Shown piece by piece: positions 43,256-51,547 of a stretch of DNA of 64,000 bases. Every line of letters begins with the position of its first letter. Positions within the stretch are counted from its first letter, which is position 1. The notes beneath the pieces are model-generated. The model had not been told where the DNA came from. It ran no database searches and was given only the letters and a program-made list of their open reading frames with translations. Made by a program: the position numbers and the translations under genes. The stretch comes from Pseudomonas sp. BCA17 (GTDB lineage: Bacteria > Pseudomonadota > Gammaproteobacteria > Pseudomonadales > Pseudomonadaceae): NCBI RefSeq assembly GCF_004519405.1, contig NZ_SGWI01000007.1:310001-374000 (forward strand). Reading direction: 5' to 3'.

Positions 43256-44323
43256 ATGACTGCCCTCAAGAACGACCGTTTCCTTCGTGCCCTGCTCAAG
43301 CAGCCTGTAGACGTCACGCCCGTGTGGATGATGCGTCAAGCCGGTCGCTACCTGCCGGAATACCGCGCCAGTCGCGCCAACGCCGGCGACTTCATGAGCC
43401 TGTGCATGAATCCTGCGTTCGCCTGCGAAGTCACGATGCAGCCGTTGGACCGTTATCCACAACTGGATGCGGCCATCCTCTTCTCCGATATCCTCACGAT
43501 CCCCGATGCCATGGGCCAGGGCCTGTATTTTGAAACCGGCGAAGGCCCGCGCTTCAAGAAAGTCGTCAGCACCCTGGCCGATATCGAGGCCCTGCCGATT
43601 CCTGATCCACACAAAGACCTCGGTTATGTGATGGATGCCGTCAGCACCATCCGCCGCGAGCTCAATGGCCGCGTGCCGCTGATCGGCTTCTCCGGCAGCC
43701 CATGGACCCTGGCTACCTACATGGTTGAGGGCGGCTCGTCGAAAGACTTCCGCAAGACCAAGGCGATGCTCTACGACAACCCGCAAGCCATGCACCTGCT
43801 GCTGGACAAGCTGGCGCAGTCGGTTACCTCCTACCTCAACGGCCAGATCATGGCCGGTGCGCAAGCGGTGCAGATCTTCGACACCTGGGGCGGCAACCTG
43901 TCGGCGGCGGCGTACCAGGAGTTCTCCCTGGCCTACATGCGCAAGATCGTCAGCGGCCTGATCCGCGAACACGAAGGCCGTAAAGTGCCGGTCATCCTGT
44001 TCACCAAGAATGGCGGCCTGTGGCTGGAGAGCATTGCCGACGCCGGTGCCGATGCATTGGGCCTGGACTGGACCTGCGACCTGGGCGAAGCCCGTCAGCG
44101 TGTGGGCAACCGCGTCGCGCTGCAAGGCAACATGGACCCGACCGTGCTTTATGCCAAGCCGGAAGCGATCCGCGCCGAAGTCGGGCGCATCCTCGCCAGC
44201 TACGGCAAGGGCACCGGCCACGTGTTCAACCTGGGCCACGGCATCACGCCGGAAGTGAACCCGGAACATGCCGGCGCCTTCCTGCGCGCGGTGCACGAGT
44301 TGTCGGCGCAGTACCACGAGTAA
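43256..44323 (+). CDS. hemE: Uroporphyrinogen decarboxylase
   Basis: A 355-residue cytosolic enzyme converting uroporphyrinogen III to coproporphyrinogen III in heme synthesis. Both family signatures are present: PVWMMRQAGRYLPEYR at residues 22-37 (with the substrate-contact arginines) and GFSGSPWTLATYMVEGG near 145. The conserved FDTWGG and the C-terminal NLGHGITPEVNPEHAGAF block are intact. hemE after gltBD is the usual Pseudomonas order. A REPIN separates it from the convergent MFS gene. Confidence 0.97.
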   Translation: MTALKNDRFLRALLKQPVDVTPVWMMRQAGRYLPEYRASRANAGDFMSLCMNPAFACEVTMQPLDRYPQLDAAILFSDILTIPDAMGQGLYFETGEGPRFKKVVSTLADIEALPIPDPHKDLGYVMDAVSTIRRELNGRVPLIGFSGSPWTLATYMVEGGSSKDFRKTKAMLYDNPQAMHLLLDKLAQSVTSYLNGQIMAGAQAVQIFDTWGGNLSAAAYQEFSLAYMRKIVSGLIREHEGRKVPVILFTKNGGLWLESIADAGADALGLDWTCDLGEARQRVGNRVALQGNMDPTVLYAKPEAIRAEVGRILASYGKGTGHVFNLGHGITPEVNPEHAGAFLRAVHELSAQYHE

Positions 44324-44336
44324 CACGCCAAACAAA

Positions 44337-44464
44337 TGTGGGGGCGGGCTTGCTGTGGCGAGCAAGCTTGCTTGCGCTGGGGTGCGAAGCGCCCCCAAGT
44401 AGTCGGCGACTGCTGCGCAGTCGAGCGGGAGCAAGCTCCCTCGCCACAGCAAGCCCCTCCCACA
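44337..44464. repeat. REPIN, GTGGGGGCGGGCTTGC type, between hemE and the MFS gene
   Basis: Inverted REP pair TGTGGGGGCGGGCTTGCTGT on the left and ACAGCAAGCCCCTCCCACA on the right, with inner arms GGCGAGCAAGCTTG / CAAGCTCCCTCGCC and a GC-rich middle. It lies between two convergent genes, the commonest place for these elements. Confidence 0.88.
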
Positions 44465-44479
44465 TTTCGCCGTATCGGG

Positions 44480-45754
44480 TCAGACCTTCACATTCCCCAG
44501 CGGCGGCAACTTCGCCAGCTTCAACGCCACCAGCAAAGCCCCGATCAACAGTGCCACGATAAACGCCCCGATCCCGTTCCACCCGGCAAAGTGCCAGAAG
44601 AATCCCCCCGCAGTACCGGCGATACTCGACCCCGCGTAGTAGCAGAACAGATACAGCGACGATGCCTGCCCCTTCGCCTTGACCGCGCGCCGGCCGATCC
44701 AGCTGCTGGCCACCGAGTGGGCGCCGAAGAAGCCGAAGGTAAAGATCAGCATGCCGGGCACCACGATCCACAGTGGGGTGAAGAGGGTGAGGGCGATGCC
44801 TGCAAGCATCAATACGATGGTGCCCCATAACACGCGGCGGCGGCCGAGGCGGTCGGCCAGGGAGCCGATCTTGGCCGAGCTGTAGATGCCCGAGAGGTAC
44901 ACCAGCGACAGCAGGCCGACCACCGCTTGGCTCAGGTCATACGGATCGTCGAGCAAGCGGTAGCCGATGTAGTTGAACATCGTCACGAAGGCGCCCATCA
45001 GCAGGAAGGCTTCGAGGAACAACCACGGCAAGCCCGCGTCCTTGAAGTGCATGACAAAACCGTCCAGCAGGCTACGAGGCTTGAGGCTGGTGGCGCGGAA
45101 GTTGCGCGACTCGGGAAGGATTCTCCAGAACACCGCAGCCGCAATCAGCGCCAGGGCGCCAATGATCAGCATCGCGGTATGCCAACTGACGAAGTCGATC
45201 AGCACGCCGATGATCAAGCGCCCGCTCATGCCGCCGATTGCGTTGCCGCCGATGTACAGGCCCATGGCCAGGCCGATGTGCTGCGGGTGGATTTCTTCGC
45301 TCAGGTAGGTCATCGCCACCGCTGCCAGGCCGCTCAATGACAGACCCACCAGCGCACGCATCAAAAGGATGCCTTCCCACGTCGGCATCAAGCCGCTGGC
45401 GATGGTTGCCAGCGCCGCGCAGAACAGTGCGGATACCATCACCGGTTTGCGTCCCAGCCTATCGGAGATCGGCCCGGTGATCAGCAAACCGAATGCGAGC
45501 ATTGCCGTGGCTATCGACAGGATCAGGCTGCTTTGCGCCGCATTGATGGAAAACTCATGGGACAGCGCCGGCATCATCGGCTGCACGCAATACAGCAGGG
45601 CAAAGGTGGCGAAACCACCGGAGAACAGCGCCAGCACCGTGCGCATAAACATCGGTGTGCCTTTTTCGATGTACTCGTCGTTGAGCTGGGCGACCACCTC
45701 ATCCAGGGCGGTGGGTGGGCGTTCTTGAGCGAATGGCGCGACAGCAGATTTCAC
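44480..45754 (-). CDS. MFS transporter (YnfM-like)
   Basis: A 424-residue major facilitator with 12 predicted transmembrane segments and a 35-residue cytoplasmic N-terminus. The loop 2-3 signature is GPISDRLGRKPV and the matching loop 8-9 sequence is GSLADRLGRRRVLWG. It resembles the YnfM group of drug-proton antiporters; the substrate is not deducible. The start is GTG at 45754, with GAGGT about 5 bases upstream. It is divergent from the LysR gene at 45879, which is the probable regulator. Confidence 0.88.
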   Translation of the reverse strand: MKSAVAPFAQERPPTALDEVVAQLNDEYIEKGTPMFMRTVLALFSGGFATFALLYCVQPMMPALSHEFSINAAQSSLILSIATAMLAFGLLITGPISDRLGRKPVMVSALFCAALATIASGLMPTWEGILLMRALVGLSLSGLAAVAMTYLSEEIHPQHIGLAMGLYIGGNAIGGMSGRLIIGVLIDFVSWHTAMLIIGALALIAAAVFWRILPESRNFRATSLKPRSLLDGFVMHFKDAGLPWLFLEAFLLMGAFVTMFNYIGYRLLDDPYDLSQAVVGLLSLVYLSGIYSSAKIGSLADRLGRRRVLWGTIVLMLAGIALTLFTPLWIVVPGMLIFTFGFFGAHSVASSWIGRRAVKAKGQASSLYLFCYYAGSSIAGTAGGFFWHFAGWNGIGAFIVALLIGALLVALKLAKLPPLGNVKV

Positions 45755-45878
45755 GGGGACCTCGAGGAGGGAAAGCCTGCCAGGACAGGCAATGCAAAAA
45801 AGAATATAGCTGCCTAATGATTCTTTCCAATATATTGTTCGACCTGTTTGATAGCTTTAACGACCTAATGAGGTGTGC

Positions 45879-46772
45879 ATGGAATTGCGTCATTTGCGGT
45901 ACTTCATTGCCGTCGCTGAAGAACTGCATTTCGGCCGCGCCGCACAGGCGCTGGGCATCTCGCAGCCGCCGCTGAGTCAGCAGATCCAGGCGCTGGAACA
46001 GGAGCTGGGGGCGCGCCTGTTTGAACGGACCAATCGTCGGGTTGAGCTGAGCGAGGCCGGGCGGTTGTTTCTGCAAGAGGCACGGCTGGTGCTGGCCCAG
46101 GTCGACAAAGCGGCCGACGTGGCCCGGCGCGCGCAATCAGGAGAGCTGGGTGAACTGAAGATCGGCTTTACTTCATCGGCGCCGTTCAACGCCAGCATTC
46201 CCCAGGCGATCTTTGCGTTTCGCCAGGCATTCCCGGCAGTGCACCTGAGTCTGCAGGAAATGAGCAGCACCGAAGTCGCTGAGTCGCTGGTGGATGAGTC
46301 GATCCAGGTTGGCCTGATGCGTCCGCTGCCGTTGCCGGATTCGCTGGGTGTCATTGAGCTGATGCGCGAGCCGCTGGTGGCCGTGCTGAATGCCGGCCAC
46401 CCGTTGGTCGAAGGCAGTGAGCGTGGTTTGCACCTGGCGCAATTGGCACAGGAGCCGTTTGTGTTTTTCCCACGTAGCTACGGCAGCGGTCTCTATGCCC
46501 AGTTGCTCAACCTGGCCCGCGATGCCGGTTTCAGCCCGCACTTTGCCCAGGAGGCAGGGGAGGCGATGACCATCATCGGCCTGGTCGCGGCGGGACTCGG
46601 CGTGTCGGTGCTGCCAGCGTCATATCAGCGGATACGCATCGATGGCGTGGTGTATCGCACGCTGCTGGACCAGGAAGCGGTGACGGCCGTGTGGCTGGTG
46701 CAACGCAAGGGCGTGCAGACGCCGATGGCGAAAGCGTTTGTGGAGTTGTTGACGCGTAAGGGGGCGGTGTAG
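45879..46772 (+). CDS. LysR-family transcriptional regulator
   Basis: A 297-residue LysR regulator: N-terminal winged helix-turn-helix (MELRHLRYFIAVAEELHFGRAAQALGISQPPLSQQIQALEQELG split over residues 1-45) and a C-terminal substrate-binding domain (LGELKIGFTSSAPFNASIPQAI onwards). The ATG at 45879 has GAGGTG upstream; an ATG two codons earlier is less well placed. Divergent orientation to the MFS gene with a 124-base shared gap suggests that it controls the exporter in response to its substrate (inference). Confidence 0.92.
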   Translation: MELRHLRYFIAVAEELHFGRAAQALGISQPPLSQQIQALEQELGARLFERTNRRVELSEAGRLFLQEARLVLAQVDKAADVARRAQSGELGELKIGFTSSAPFNASIPQAIFAFRQAFPAVHLSLQEMSSTEVAESLVDESIQVGLMRPLPLPDSLGVIELMREPLVAVLNAGHPLVEGSERGLHLAQLAQEPFVFFPRSYGSGLYAQLLNLARDAGFSPHFAQEAGEAMTIIGLVAAGLGVSVLPASYQRIRIDGVVYRTLLDQEAVTAVWLVQRKGVQTPMAKAFVELLTRKGAV

Positions 46773-46930
46773 GCGCGTTCACATATCAAGTAACGCAAGG
46801 GGCTTAGTTATTCGCCGGGAAGTTACGCAGAATCGCTTTTTCTCTAGCGAGTGGTATGGATGGCACTTCTGCTCTGAGGGATGAACGGCACTCTGCCACG
46901 AGTTGCCGTAAAGCGGCTTTCAGGCATACT

Positions 46931-47060
46931 GCACAAGTTCCCGAAAGGGGCTTGTGAGACTCTGTGGATCCTGGGCAACCAGCCATCGCAGAGCCAGGCA
47001 GGAAGCGGCGATGACAAGCCAACCTGTTTGTGAAAAGGGCGCCGAAAGGCGCCCTTTGTC
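46931..47060 (+). ncRNA. Candidate structured small RNA
   Basis: Successive plus-strand hairpins with GNRA loops: CACAAG-TTCCC-GAAA-GGGG-CTTGTG (46932-46956), CTCTG...CTGG-GCAA-CCAG...CAGAG (46960-46993), CATCGC / GCGATG around an AGGA (46984-47012) as an alternative pairing, and a perfect 10-bp stem AAAGGGCGCC-GAAA-GGCGCCCTTT (47034-47057) as a possible terminator. A weak promoter TTGCCG-15-CATACT (46903-46929) precedes it. I do not recognise the family; the minus strand would have UUUC loops, so plus is preferred. Confidence 0.38.
47034..47057. terminator. Terminator-like hairpin downstream of the lipoprotein gene
   Basis: A perfect 10-bp stem with GAAA loop. On the minus strand it ends in CCCTTTTCAC and lies 13 bases after the lipoprotein stop at 47071; on the plus strand it ends CCCTTTGTC and could end the candidate RNA. 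Confidence 0.7.
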
Positions 47061-47070
47061 GTTATGGGGT

Positions 47071-47466
47071 TTATTGCAGTTCCGCACCACGCAACCCCGC
47101 CAGGATGTCGCGATCCAGCATGCTCACCCAACGGTTGTAATTGCGATGGATCTTGCCGTCCTTGTAGCCCAGGTCGCGGCTGTCGCGGTAGGTGATGGCG
47201 TAGCTGTTGCGCGTGTAGCGGACGTCGATTTCCGCGTGGAACTGGTTACGCACGGTGATCTCGGCCTGCACCAACTGTGGGCTCAGGCGCTGCACCATCC
47301 ATTCGCGCTTTTGCAGGGCGTTGATGATGACCTGTTTGACTTGTTCTTCGCTGACCTGGGTGCTGGCTGGCAAGTCGTGCTGGGTGTTGAGGACCGGTTT
47401 GCTGGTACAACCGGCGGTGGTCAGCAGGGCCAGGGTGATCAGGGTGGCGCGTAGCAGGGAGGGCAT
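47071..47466 (-). CDS. Putative lipoprotein, unknown function
   Basis: A 131-residue protein with a lipoprotein signal (LALLTTAGC, lipidated Cys20). The mature part is a single small alpha-beta domain: EEQVKQVIINALQKREWMVQRL, then strands VQAEITVRNQFHAEIDVRYTRNSYAITYRDS and a C-terminal helix. No catalytic motif is visible. Similar small lipoproteins are widespread in Pseudomonas without a known role. RBS GGAGAAAACGGA precedes the ATG. It lies 26 bases after the last gene of the aryl polyene operon on the same strand and may be read through from it. Confidence 0.78.
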   Translation of the reverse strand: MPSLLRATLITLALLTTAGCTSKPVLNTQHDLPASTQVSEEQVKQVIINALQKREWMVQRLSPQLVQAEITVRNQFHAEIDVRYTRNSYAITYRDSRDLGYKDGKIHRNYNRWVSMLDRDILAGLRGAELQ

Positions 47467-47492
47467 TCCGTTTTCTCCAATCGATTAAAAAG

Positions 47493-48719
47493 TCAGGACC
47501 AGCGGCGAAAGATCAGCGACGTGTTGACGCCGCCAAAGGCAAAGTTGTTGTTCATCACGTAGTCGTGGTGCATCTCGCGAAAGCCACCTTGCAGGTAATC
47601 CAGCTCGCCGCATTGCGGGTCGACGGCGTCCAGGTTGAAGGTGTGTACGTACTGGTCGCGGTTCATCATCTCGATGCTGAACCAGGATTCCAGCGCACCG
47701 CAGGCGCCCAGGGTGTGGCCCAGGAAGCTTTTCTGCGAACTGATGGGCATGCGGCTGCCGAAAAGGCTGCTGGTGGCCAGGGTCTCGGCGATGTCACCCT
47801 GGTCGGTGGCAGTGCCGTGGCCGTTGACGTAGCCGATGGCATCCGGGGTGAGCCCGGCATCTTCCAGGGCCAGTTCCATGGCGCGGCGCATGGTTTTCTG
47901 TTCCGGGCGGGTGGTGTGCTGGCCGTCGGCATTGCTGCCGAAGCCGACGATCTCGGCGTGGATGTGCGCCCCTCGCGCCAAGGCGTGCTGCAATTCTTCC
48001 AGCACCAGCATGCCGCCGCCTTCGCCGATCACCAGGCCGTCGCGGCCACTGTCATAAGGGCGCGGGCTGGTCTGCGGTGCATCGTTCTTCAGGCTGGTGG
48101 CGTAGAGCGCGTCGAACACCATCGCCTCGGTGGGGCACAGTTCTTCGGCGCCGCCGGCGAGCATCAGCGGCAGGCGCCCGAACTTGATCGCTTCATAGGC
48201 GTAACCAATACCCTGGCTGCCGCTGGTGCAGGCGCTCGACGTGGGGATCAACCGCCCGGTCAGGCCAAAGAAGATGCTGATATTCGCCGCTGTGGTGTGG
48301 GGCATCATGCGCACGTAGGAGTTGGCGTTCAGCCCTTCGGCCACAGAGTTGAGCAGCATATTGCCGAATGCCTTGATCTCGTCGGTGCTGCCGGTGGACG
48401 AGCCGCAGGCCACGCCCATGCGTCCGTCCTTGATCGACTCGTCGCCGAGCAAACCGGCGTTCTTCAATGCCTGTTCGGCTGCCCACACTGCCAGGCGCGA
48501 GACGCGGCCCATGCTGCGCAGTTGCTTGCGCGTCCAGTGGGCGGGCACGACGAAATCGTCAATCGGCCCGGCCAGGCGCGTATTCAATTCGCTGAAGCGG
48601 TCCCACTCATCCATGCGCCGGATGCCGCTGCGGTTGGCGAGGAAGTTGGCCGAAATAGTGTCCCAATCGCTACCCAGGGAGGTCATGCCGGCCATGCCGG
48701 TAACGACGACGCGCTTCAT
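47493..48719 (-). CDS. Beta-ketoacyl-ACP synthase (FabF-like) of the aryl polyene cluster
   Basis: A 408-residue condensing enzyme with a full catalytic triad: Cys164 (SSACTSGSQG), His301 (NGHGTATDQGD) and His335 (FLGHTLGACGA). It would extend the polyene on ACP. In characterised clusters one KS of this kind (ApeO) elongates with a chain-length-factor partner; which KS has that part here cannot be decided by reading. ATG 48719 shares a base with the fabG-like stop (TGATG) and has GGAGG nine bases upstream; the GTG at 48725 is too close to that RBS. It is the last gene of the operon. Confidence 0.93.
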   Translation of the reverse strand: MKRVVVTGMAGMTSLGSDWDTISANFLANRSGIRRMDEWDRFSELNTRLAGPIDDFVVPAHWTRKQLRSMGRVSRLAVWAAEQALKNAGLLGDESIKDGRMGVACGSSTGSTDEIKAFGNMLLNSVAEGLNANSYVRMMPHTTAANISIFFGLTGRLIPTSSACTSGSQGIGYAYEAIKFGRLPLMLAGGAEELCPTEAMVFDALYATSLKNDAPQTSPRPYDSGRDGLVIGEGGGMLVLEELQHALARGAHIHAEIVGFGSNADGQHTTRPEQKTMRRAMELALEDAGLTPDAIGYVNGHGTATDQGDIAETLATSSLFGSRMPISSQKSFLGHTLGACGALESWFSIEMMNRDQYVHTFNLDAVDPQCGELDYLQGGFREMHHDYVMNNNFAFGGVNTSLIFRRWS

Positions 48720-49447
48720 CAGCACAGGCCTCCATTTACCGCCAGCACCTGGCGAGTGATGTAGCCGGCTTCGGCCGACATCAGGAAATTCACCGCACCG
48801 GCGACTTCTTCCGGGGTACCCATGCGCTGCGCAGGGATCATCTTCATCAGCTCTTCAACCGGCACGTTTTCATCGAGCATCGCGGTGTCGATCAGGCCGG
48901 GAGCCACACAGTTGACGGTGATCTTGCGCTTGCCCAGCTCGATGGCCAGCGCCTTGGCTGCGCCGATCAGGCCGGCTTTGGAGGCGCTGTAGTTGACCTG
49001 GCCACGGTTACCGATGAGCCCCGATACCGAGGTGATGCACACGATACGCCCGGCCGCGCGACGCCGGATCATCGGCATCATCACCGGATGCAGTACGTTG
49101 TAGAACCCGTCGAGGTTGGTACGCATCACTACGTCCCAATCGTCCTCGGACAAGGCCGGGAACGCCCCGTCGCGTGTCAGGCCGGCGTTGAGTACCACGC
49201 CGTAATAGGCGCCATGCCGCTCCACGTCGGCTTCCAGGATCTGCTTGCAAAGCGCGCGGTCCGCCACATCGAACTGCAGCACCCGCGCCTTGCGGCCCAG
49301 AGCTTCGATTTCGACCTGCACCGCATCGGCTTCGGCACGCCCGCTGCGGCAATGCAGCACAATGTCATGCCCGGCCTGGGCCAGGCGCAAGGCAATGGCG
49401 CGGCCGATGCCACGGCTGGAGCCGGTGACCAGTACGGATTCAGTCAT
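48719..49447 (-). CDS. 3-ketoacyl-ACP reductase (FabG-like) of the aryl polyene cluster
   Basis: A 242-residue short-chain dehydrogenase/reductase. The nucleotide-binding motif is TGSSRGIGRAIA (about 8-19), the catalytic serine is in CITSVSGLIG and the YSASK motif provides Tyr and Lys. It would reduce the 3-keto group after each condensation, the role of ApeQ in characterised clusters. Its start overlaps the stop of the dehydratase gene by four bases (ATGA) and it is coupled to the KS that follows. Confidence 0.93.
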   Translation of the reverse strand: MTESVLVTGSSRGIGRAIALRLAQAGHDIVLHCRSGRAEADAVQVEIEALGRKARVLQFDVADRALCKQILEADVERHGAYYGVVLNAGLTRDGAFPALSEDDWDVVMRTNLDGFYNVLHPVMMPMIRRRAAGRIVCITSVSGLIGNRGQVNYSASKAGLIGAAKALAIELGKRKITVNCVAPGLIDTAMLDENVPVEELMKMIPAQRMGTPEEVAGAVNFLMSAEAGYITRQVLAVNGGLC

Positions 49448-49905
49448 GGCGTTTCGTCCTTAGATTCATCTAAATAGTTGGCCGCCTGGGGCGGTCGAAA
49501 TACATTCAAGCGGGCACTGGCCTGGATACCGTCGCCGGTCAGGTGGCATTCGAATACCCCCATGCCGTTATCGTCTTCCAGTGAACGCAGGCCATGGATG
49601 CGCAGCTCGGCGCCTGCCGGAAAGTGCTCCACGTTGCACTCGAACTTACGTGTGCCCAACAGGAAGCCCAGCTCCACGGCTTCGCCCTTCTGGCGCGCGC
49701 GGCAACCGGCATAGGCGGCGACGCTCTGTGCCATCAGCTCAATACCGACCCAGGCCGGCAGGCTGCCGTCCGGGCGACTGAACAAGCCATCGGGCTTGAC
49801 GCTGACGCGGGTGTGAATCTGCTCTTCATCGAACGACAGCACCTGGTCGATCAGGATCATGTCGCCCGCATGGGGCAGCAGTTCGGCGAGTGGCCAATCG
49901 ATCAT
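49444..49905 (-). CDS. Hotdog-fold 3-hydroxyacyl-ACP dehydratase (ApeP-like)
   Basis: A 153-residue FabA/FabZ-like protein. The catalytic histidine is in LLPHAGDMILID (His12) and the acidic residue in PAWVGIELMAQSVAAYAG. Such proteins dehydrate the 3-hydroxyacyl-ACP to the conjugated enoyl form. Characterised clusters use two hotdog proteins together (ApeI and ApeP); the other one here is fused to the ligase at 60140-61810. It overlaps the KS gene by four bases at its start and the reductase by four at its end. Confidence 0.87.
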   Translation of the reverse strand: MIDWPLAELLPHAGDMILIDQVLSFDEEQIHTRVSVKPDGLFSRPDGSLPAWVGIELMAQSVAAYAGCRARQKGEAVELGFLLGTRKFECNVEHFPAGAELRIHGLRSLEDDNGMGVFECHLTGDGIQASARLNVFRPPQAANYLDESKDETP

Positions 49906-51068
49906 GGGGCCTCTGCGATTATCAAGCTGATGTTATTGCCGCCGAAGGCAAACGAGTTGCTCATCAGGCAGCGCTTTTTCAAAGTGTCGCCCGCTTTGGC
50001 CCATTGCAAGGCCGGCAATGCAGGATCGGCCTGGCCGTCCCACACATGCGGTGGCACGGCATCGTGGGTCAGGCTCAGCCAACAGAACGCGGCTTCCAAT
50101 GCACCGGCTGCACCGAGGGTGTGGCCGCTCATGGGTTTGGTCGACGAACAGGCCACGCCTTGGGGAAACAGGCTGGCCACGGCCAGGCTTTCCATGGCGT
50201 CATTGTGTTGGGTGGCAGTACCGTGCAGGTTCAGGTAGCCGATCTGTTCAGGCGCCAGTTTCGCACTGGCCAGGGCTTTGCGCATGGCTTGCAGCGCACC
50301 TTTGCCGGAGGGCTCGGGCGCAGAAATATGGTGGGCGTCACAGCTGGCGCCGCTGCCAATCAACGCGATGGGCGCCGGCGTGCGACTCATCAGAAACAGC
50401 ACCGCCGCTTCGCCGATATTGATGCCATTACGGTTGCGCGAAAACGGATTGCAACGTTCGCTCGACACTGCTTCCAGTGCGGTAAAACCGTTGAGCGTCA
50501 GCTTGCACAAGCTGTCTACGCCGCCGCAGATCACCGCATCACACACGCCCAGGTCGAGCAGCCGCTGGGCACTCGCCAGCGCACGGGCACTGGAGGTGCA
50601 GGCGGTGGAAATCACATAGGCCGGGCCGCTGAGCTGCAACCAGTCGGCGAGGAAGTTCGCTGGCGCGCTGAGTTCCTGCTGCTGGTAGTCATAATCGCCG
50701 GGGAATTGCCGATTGCTCAGGTAATGGGCGATGCCGCGGCTGGCCTCGTCGATGCCTGAAGTGCTGGTGCCCAACACAATACCCACGCGTGACGCGCCGT
50801 AGGTGTGGATCGCCTGGCGAATCTCTTTTTCAATTTGCAGCGCCGCTTCCAGCAGCAGTTGGTTATTGCGGCTGCTCTGCGCGCTCAGCGCTGCAGGCAT
50901 GCGCGCCAACTCACCCTGTACACCGGCCACCGGCAGCACGCGATCCGGCACCCAGCCGCTTTCGGCGCGCATGCCCGAGCAGTCGCCGGCAAACAGGCTG
51001 CGGCTGACTTCGGCCTGGCCACGCCCCAGCGCACAGATGACGCCGAGTGCATTCAGATAGGCCGTCAT
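49902..51068 (-). CDS. Beta-ketoacyl-ACP synthase (second KS) of the aryl polyene cluster
   Basis: A 388-residue condensing enzyme, divergent from the FabF-like one at 47493. The triad appears complete: Cys157 (STACTSSARA), His282 (NLHGTATQHND) and His316 (MSGHTLGAAGA). The start at 51068 (MTAYLNALGVICALG) is the KS N-terminus; the frame is open 240 bases upstream without similarity. It may prime or extend specific intermediates. It overlaps the DUF3261 lipoprotein by four bases. Confidence 0.9.
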   Translation of the reverse strand: MTAYLNALGVICALGRGQAEVSRSLFAGDCSGMRAESGWVPDRVLPVAGVQGELARMPAALSAQSSRNNQLLLEAALQIEKEIRQAIHTYGASRVGIVLGTSTSGIDEASRGIAHYLSNRQFPGDYDYQQQELSAPANFLADWLQLSGPAYVISTACTSSARALASAQRLLDLGVCDAVICGGVDSLCKLTLNGFTALEAVSSERCNPFSRNRNGINIGEAAVLFLMSRTPAPIALIGSGASCDAHHISAPEPSGKGALQAMRKALASAKLAPEQIGYLNLHGTATQHNDAMESLAVASLFPQGVACSSTKPMSGHTLGAAGALEAAFCWLSLTHDAVPPHVWDGQADPALPALQWAKAGDTLKKRCLMSNSFAFGGNNISLIIAEAP

Positions 51069-51547
51069 CGACCCACCCCAAGCGGCGTGATGCGATAACT
51101 CAACGGCTGCCCGCTCATATTCACACTGAACACCTCGGAAGACTGATACACGATCTGCCAATGCCCCGGCAGCGTGCGTGTCAGGTCCATCGCTTGGGCG
51201 CCTGGGTATAACGCAGGCACGTCGTCGGCCGAAGTCAGGGCAAACAGCAGCGCAGCGAACAGTTCCCGCGCCTGAGGGTTGGGCGGCAGCAAACCATCGG
51301 CTTGCCATTGGCCATTGAGCAGTTTTTGCCGGGCCTGGGGAATGCCCAGCGGGTCCATCAACGACCAGCGAATCGCGCCGCCTTCACGCTGGATCACCAG
51401 CAGCCAATCCTGGGTCTGGCCGTCCGCACGGCGTTGTACATGCAGTTGCATCGGCAGGCTCAGCGCCGGGGTTTTCGTGGGCAGCGGCGGCTGGCTGGCG
51501 CAGGCGCCCAGCAGCAACAGGCAACCGATCAGCAACAGGCGGATCAT
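51065..51547 (-). CDS. DUF3261 lipoprotein of the aryl polyene cluster
   Basis: A 160-residue lipoprotein with lipobox LLGAC (Cys16). The mature domain is beta-rich (LPMQLHVQRRADGQTQDWLLVIQREGG) and matches the DUF3261 family, which occurs mainly in aryl polyene clusters. Its role is unproven; outer-membrane reception of the polyene-lipid, working with the LolA-like protein, is a reasonable idea. Start and end overlap the neighbours by four bases (ATGA). Confidence 0.83.
   Translation of the reverse strand: MIRLLLIGCLLLLGACASQPPLPTKTPALSLPMQLHVQRRADGQTQDWLLVIQREGGAIRWSLMDPLGIPQARQKLLNGQWQADGLLPPNPQARELFAALLFALTSADDVPALYPGAQAMDLTRTLPGHWQIVYQSSEVFSVNMSGQPLSYRITPLGVGR

Larger units (their letters stand above)
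46773..47070 (+). other. Intergenic stretch without a convincing gene
   Basis: This 298-base gap lies between the LysR gene and the minus-strand lipoprotein. Short open frames exist but have no RBS or recognisable family. The right two thirds fold strongly as RNA on the plus strand (see 46931-47060). At 46860-46905 a degenerate direct repeat is visible (GGCACTTCTGC and GGCACTCTGCC). Confidence 0.5.

Noticed and set aside
46804..47022. 72-codon minus-strand frame between the LysR and lipoprotein genes
   Set aside because: No RBS and no recognisable protein; the sequence is better explained by RNA structure on the plus strand.
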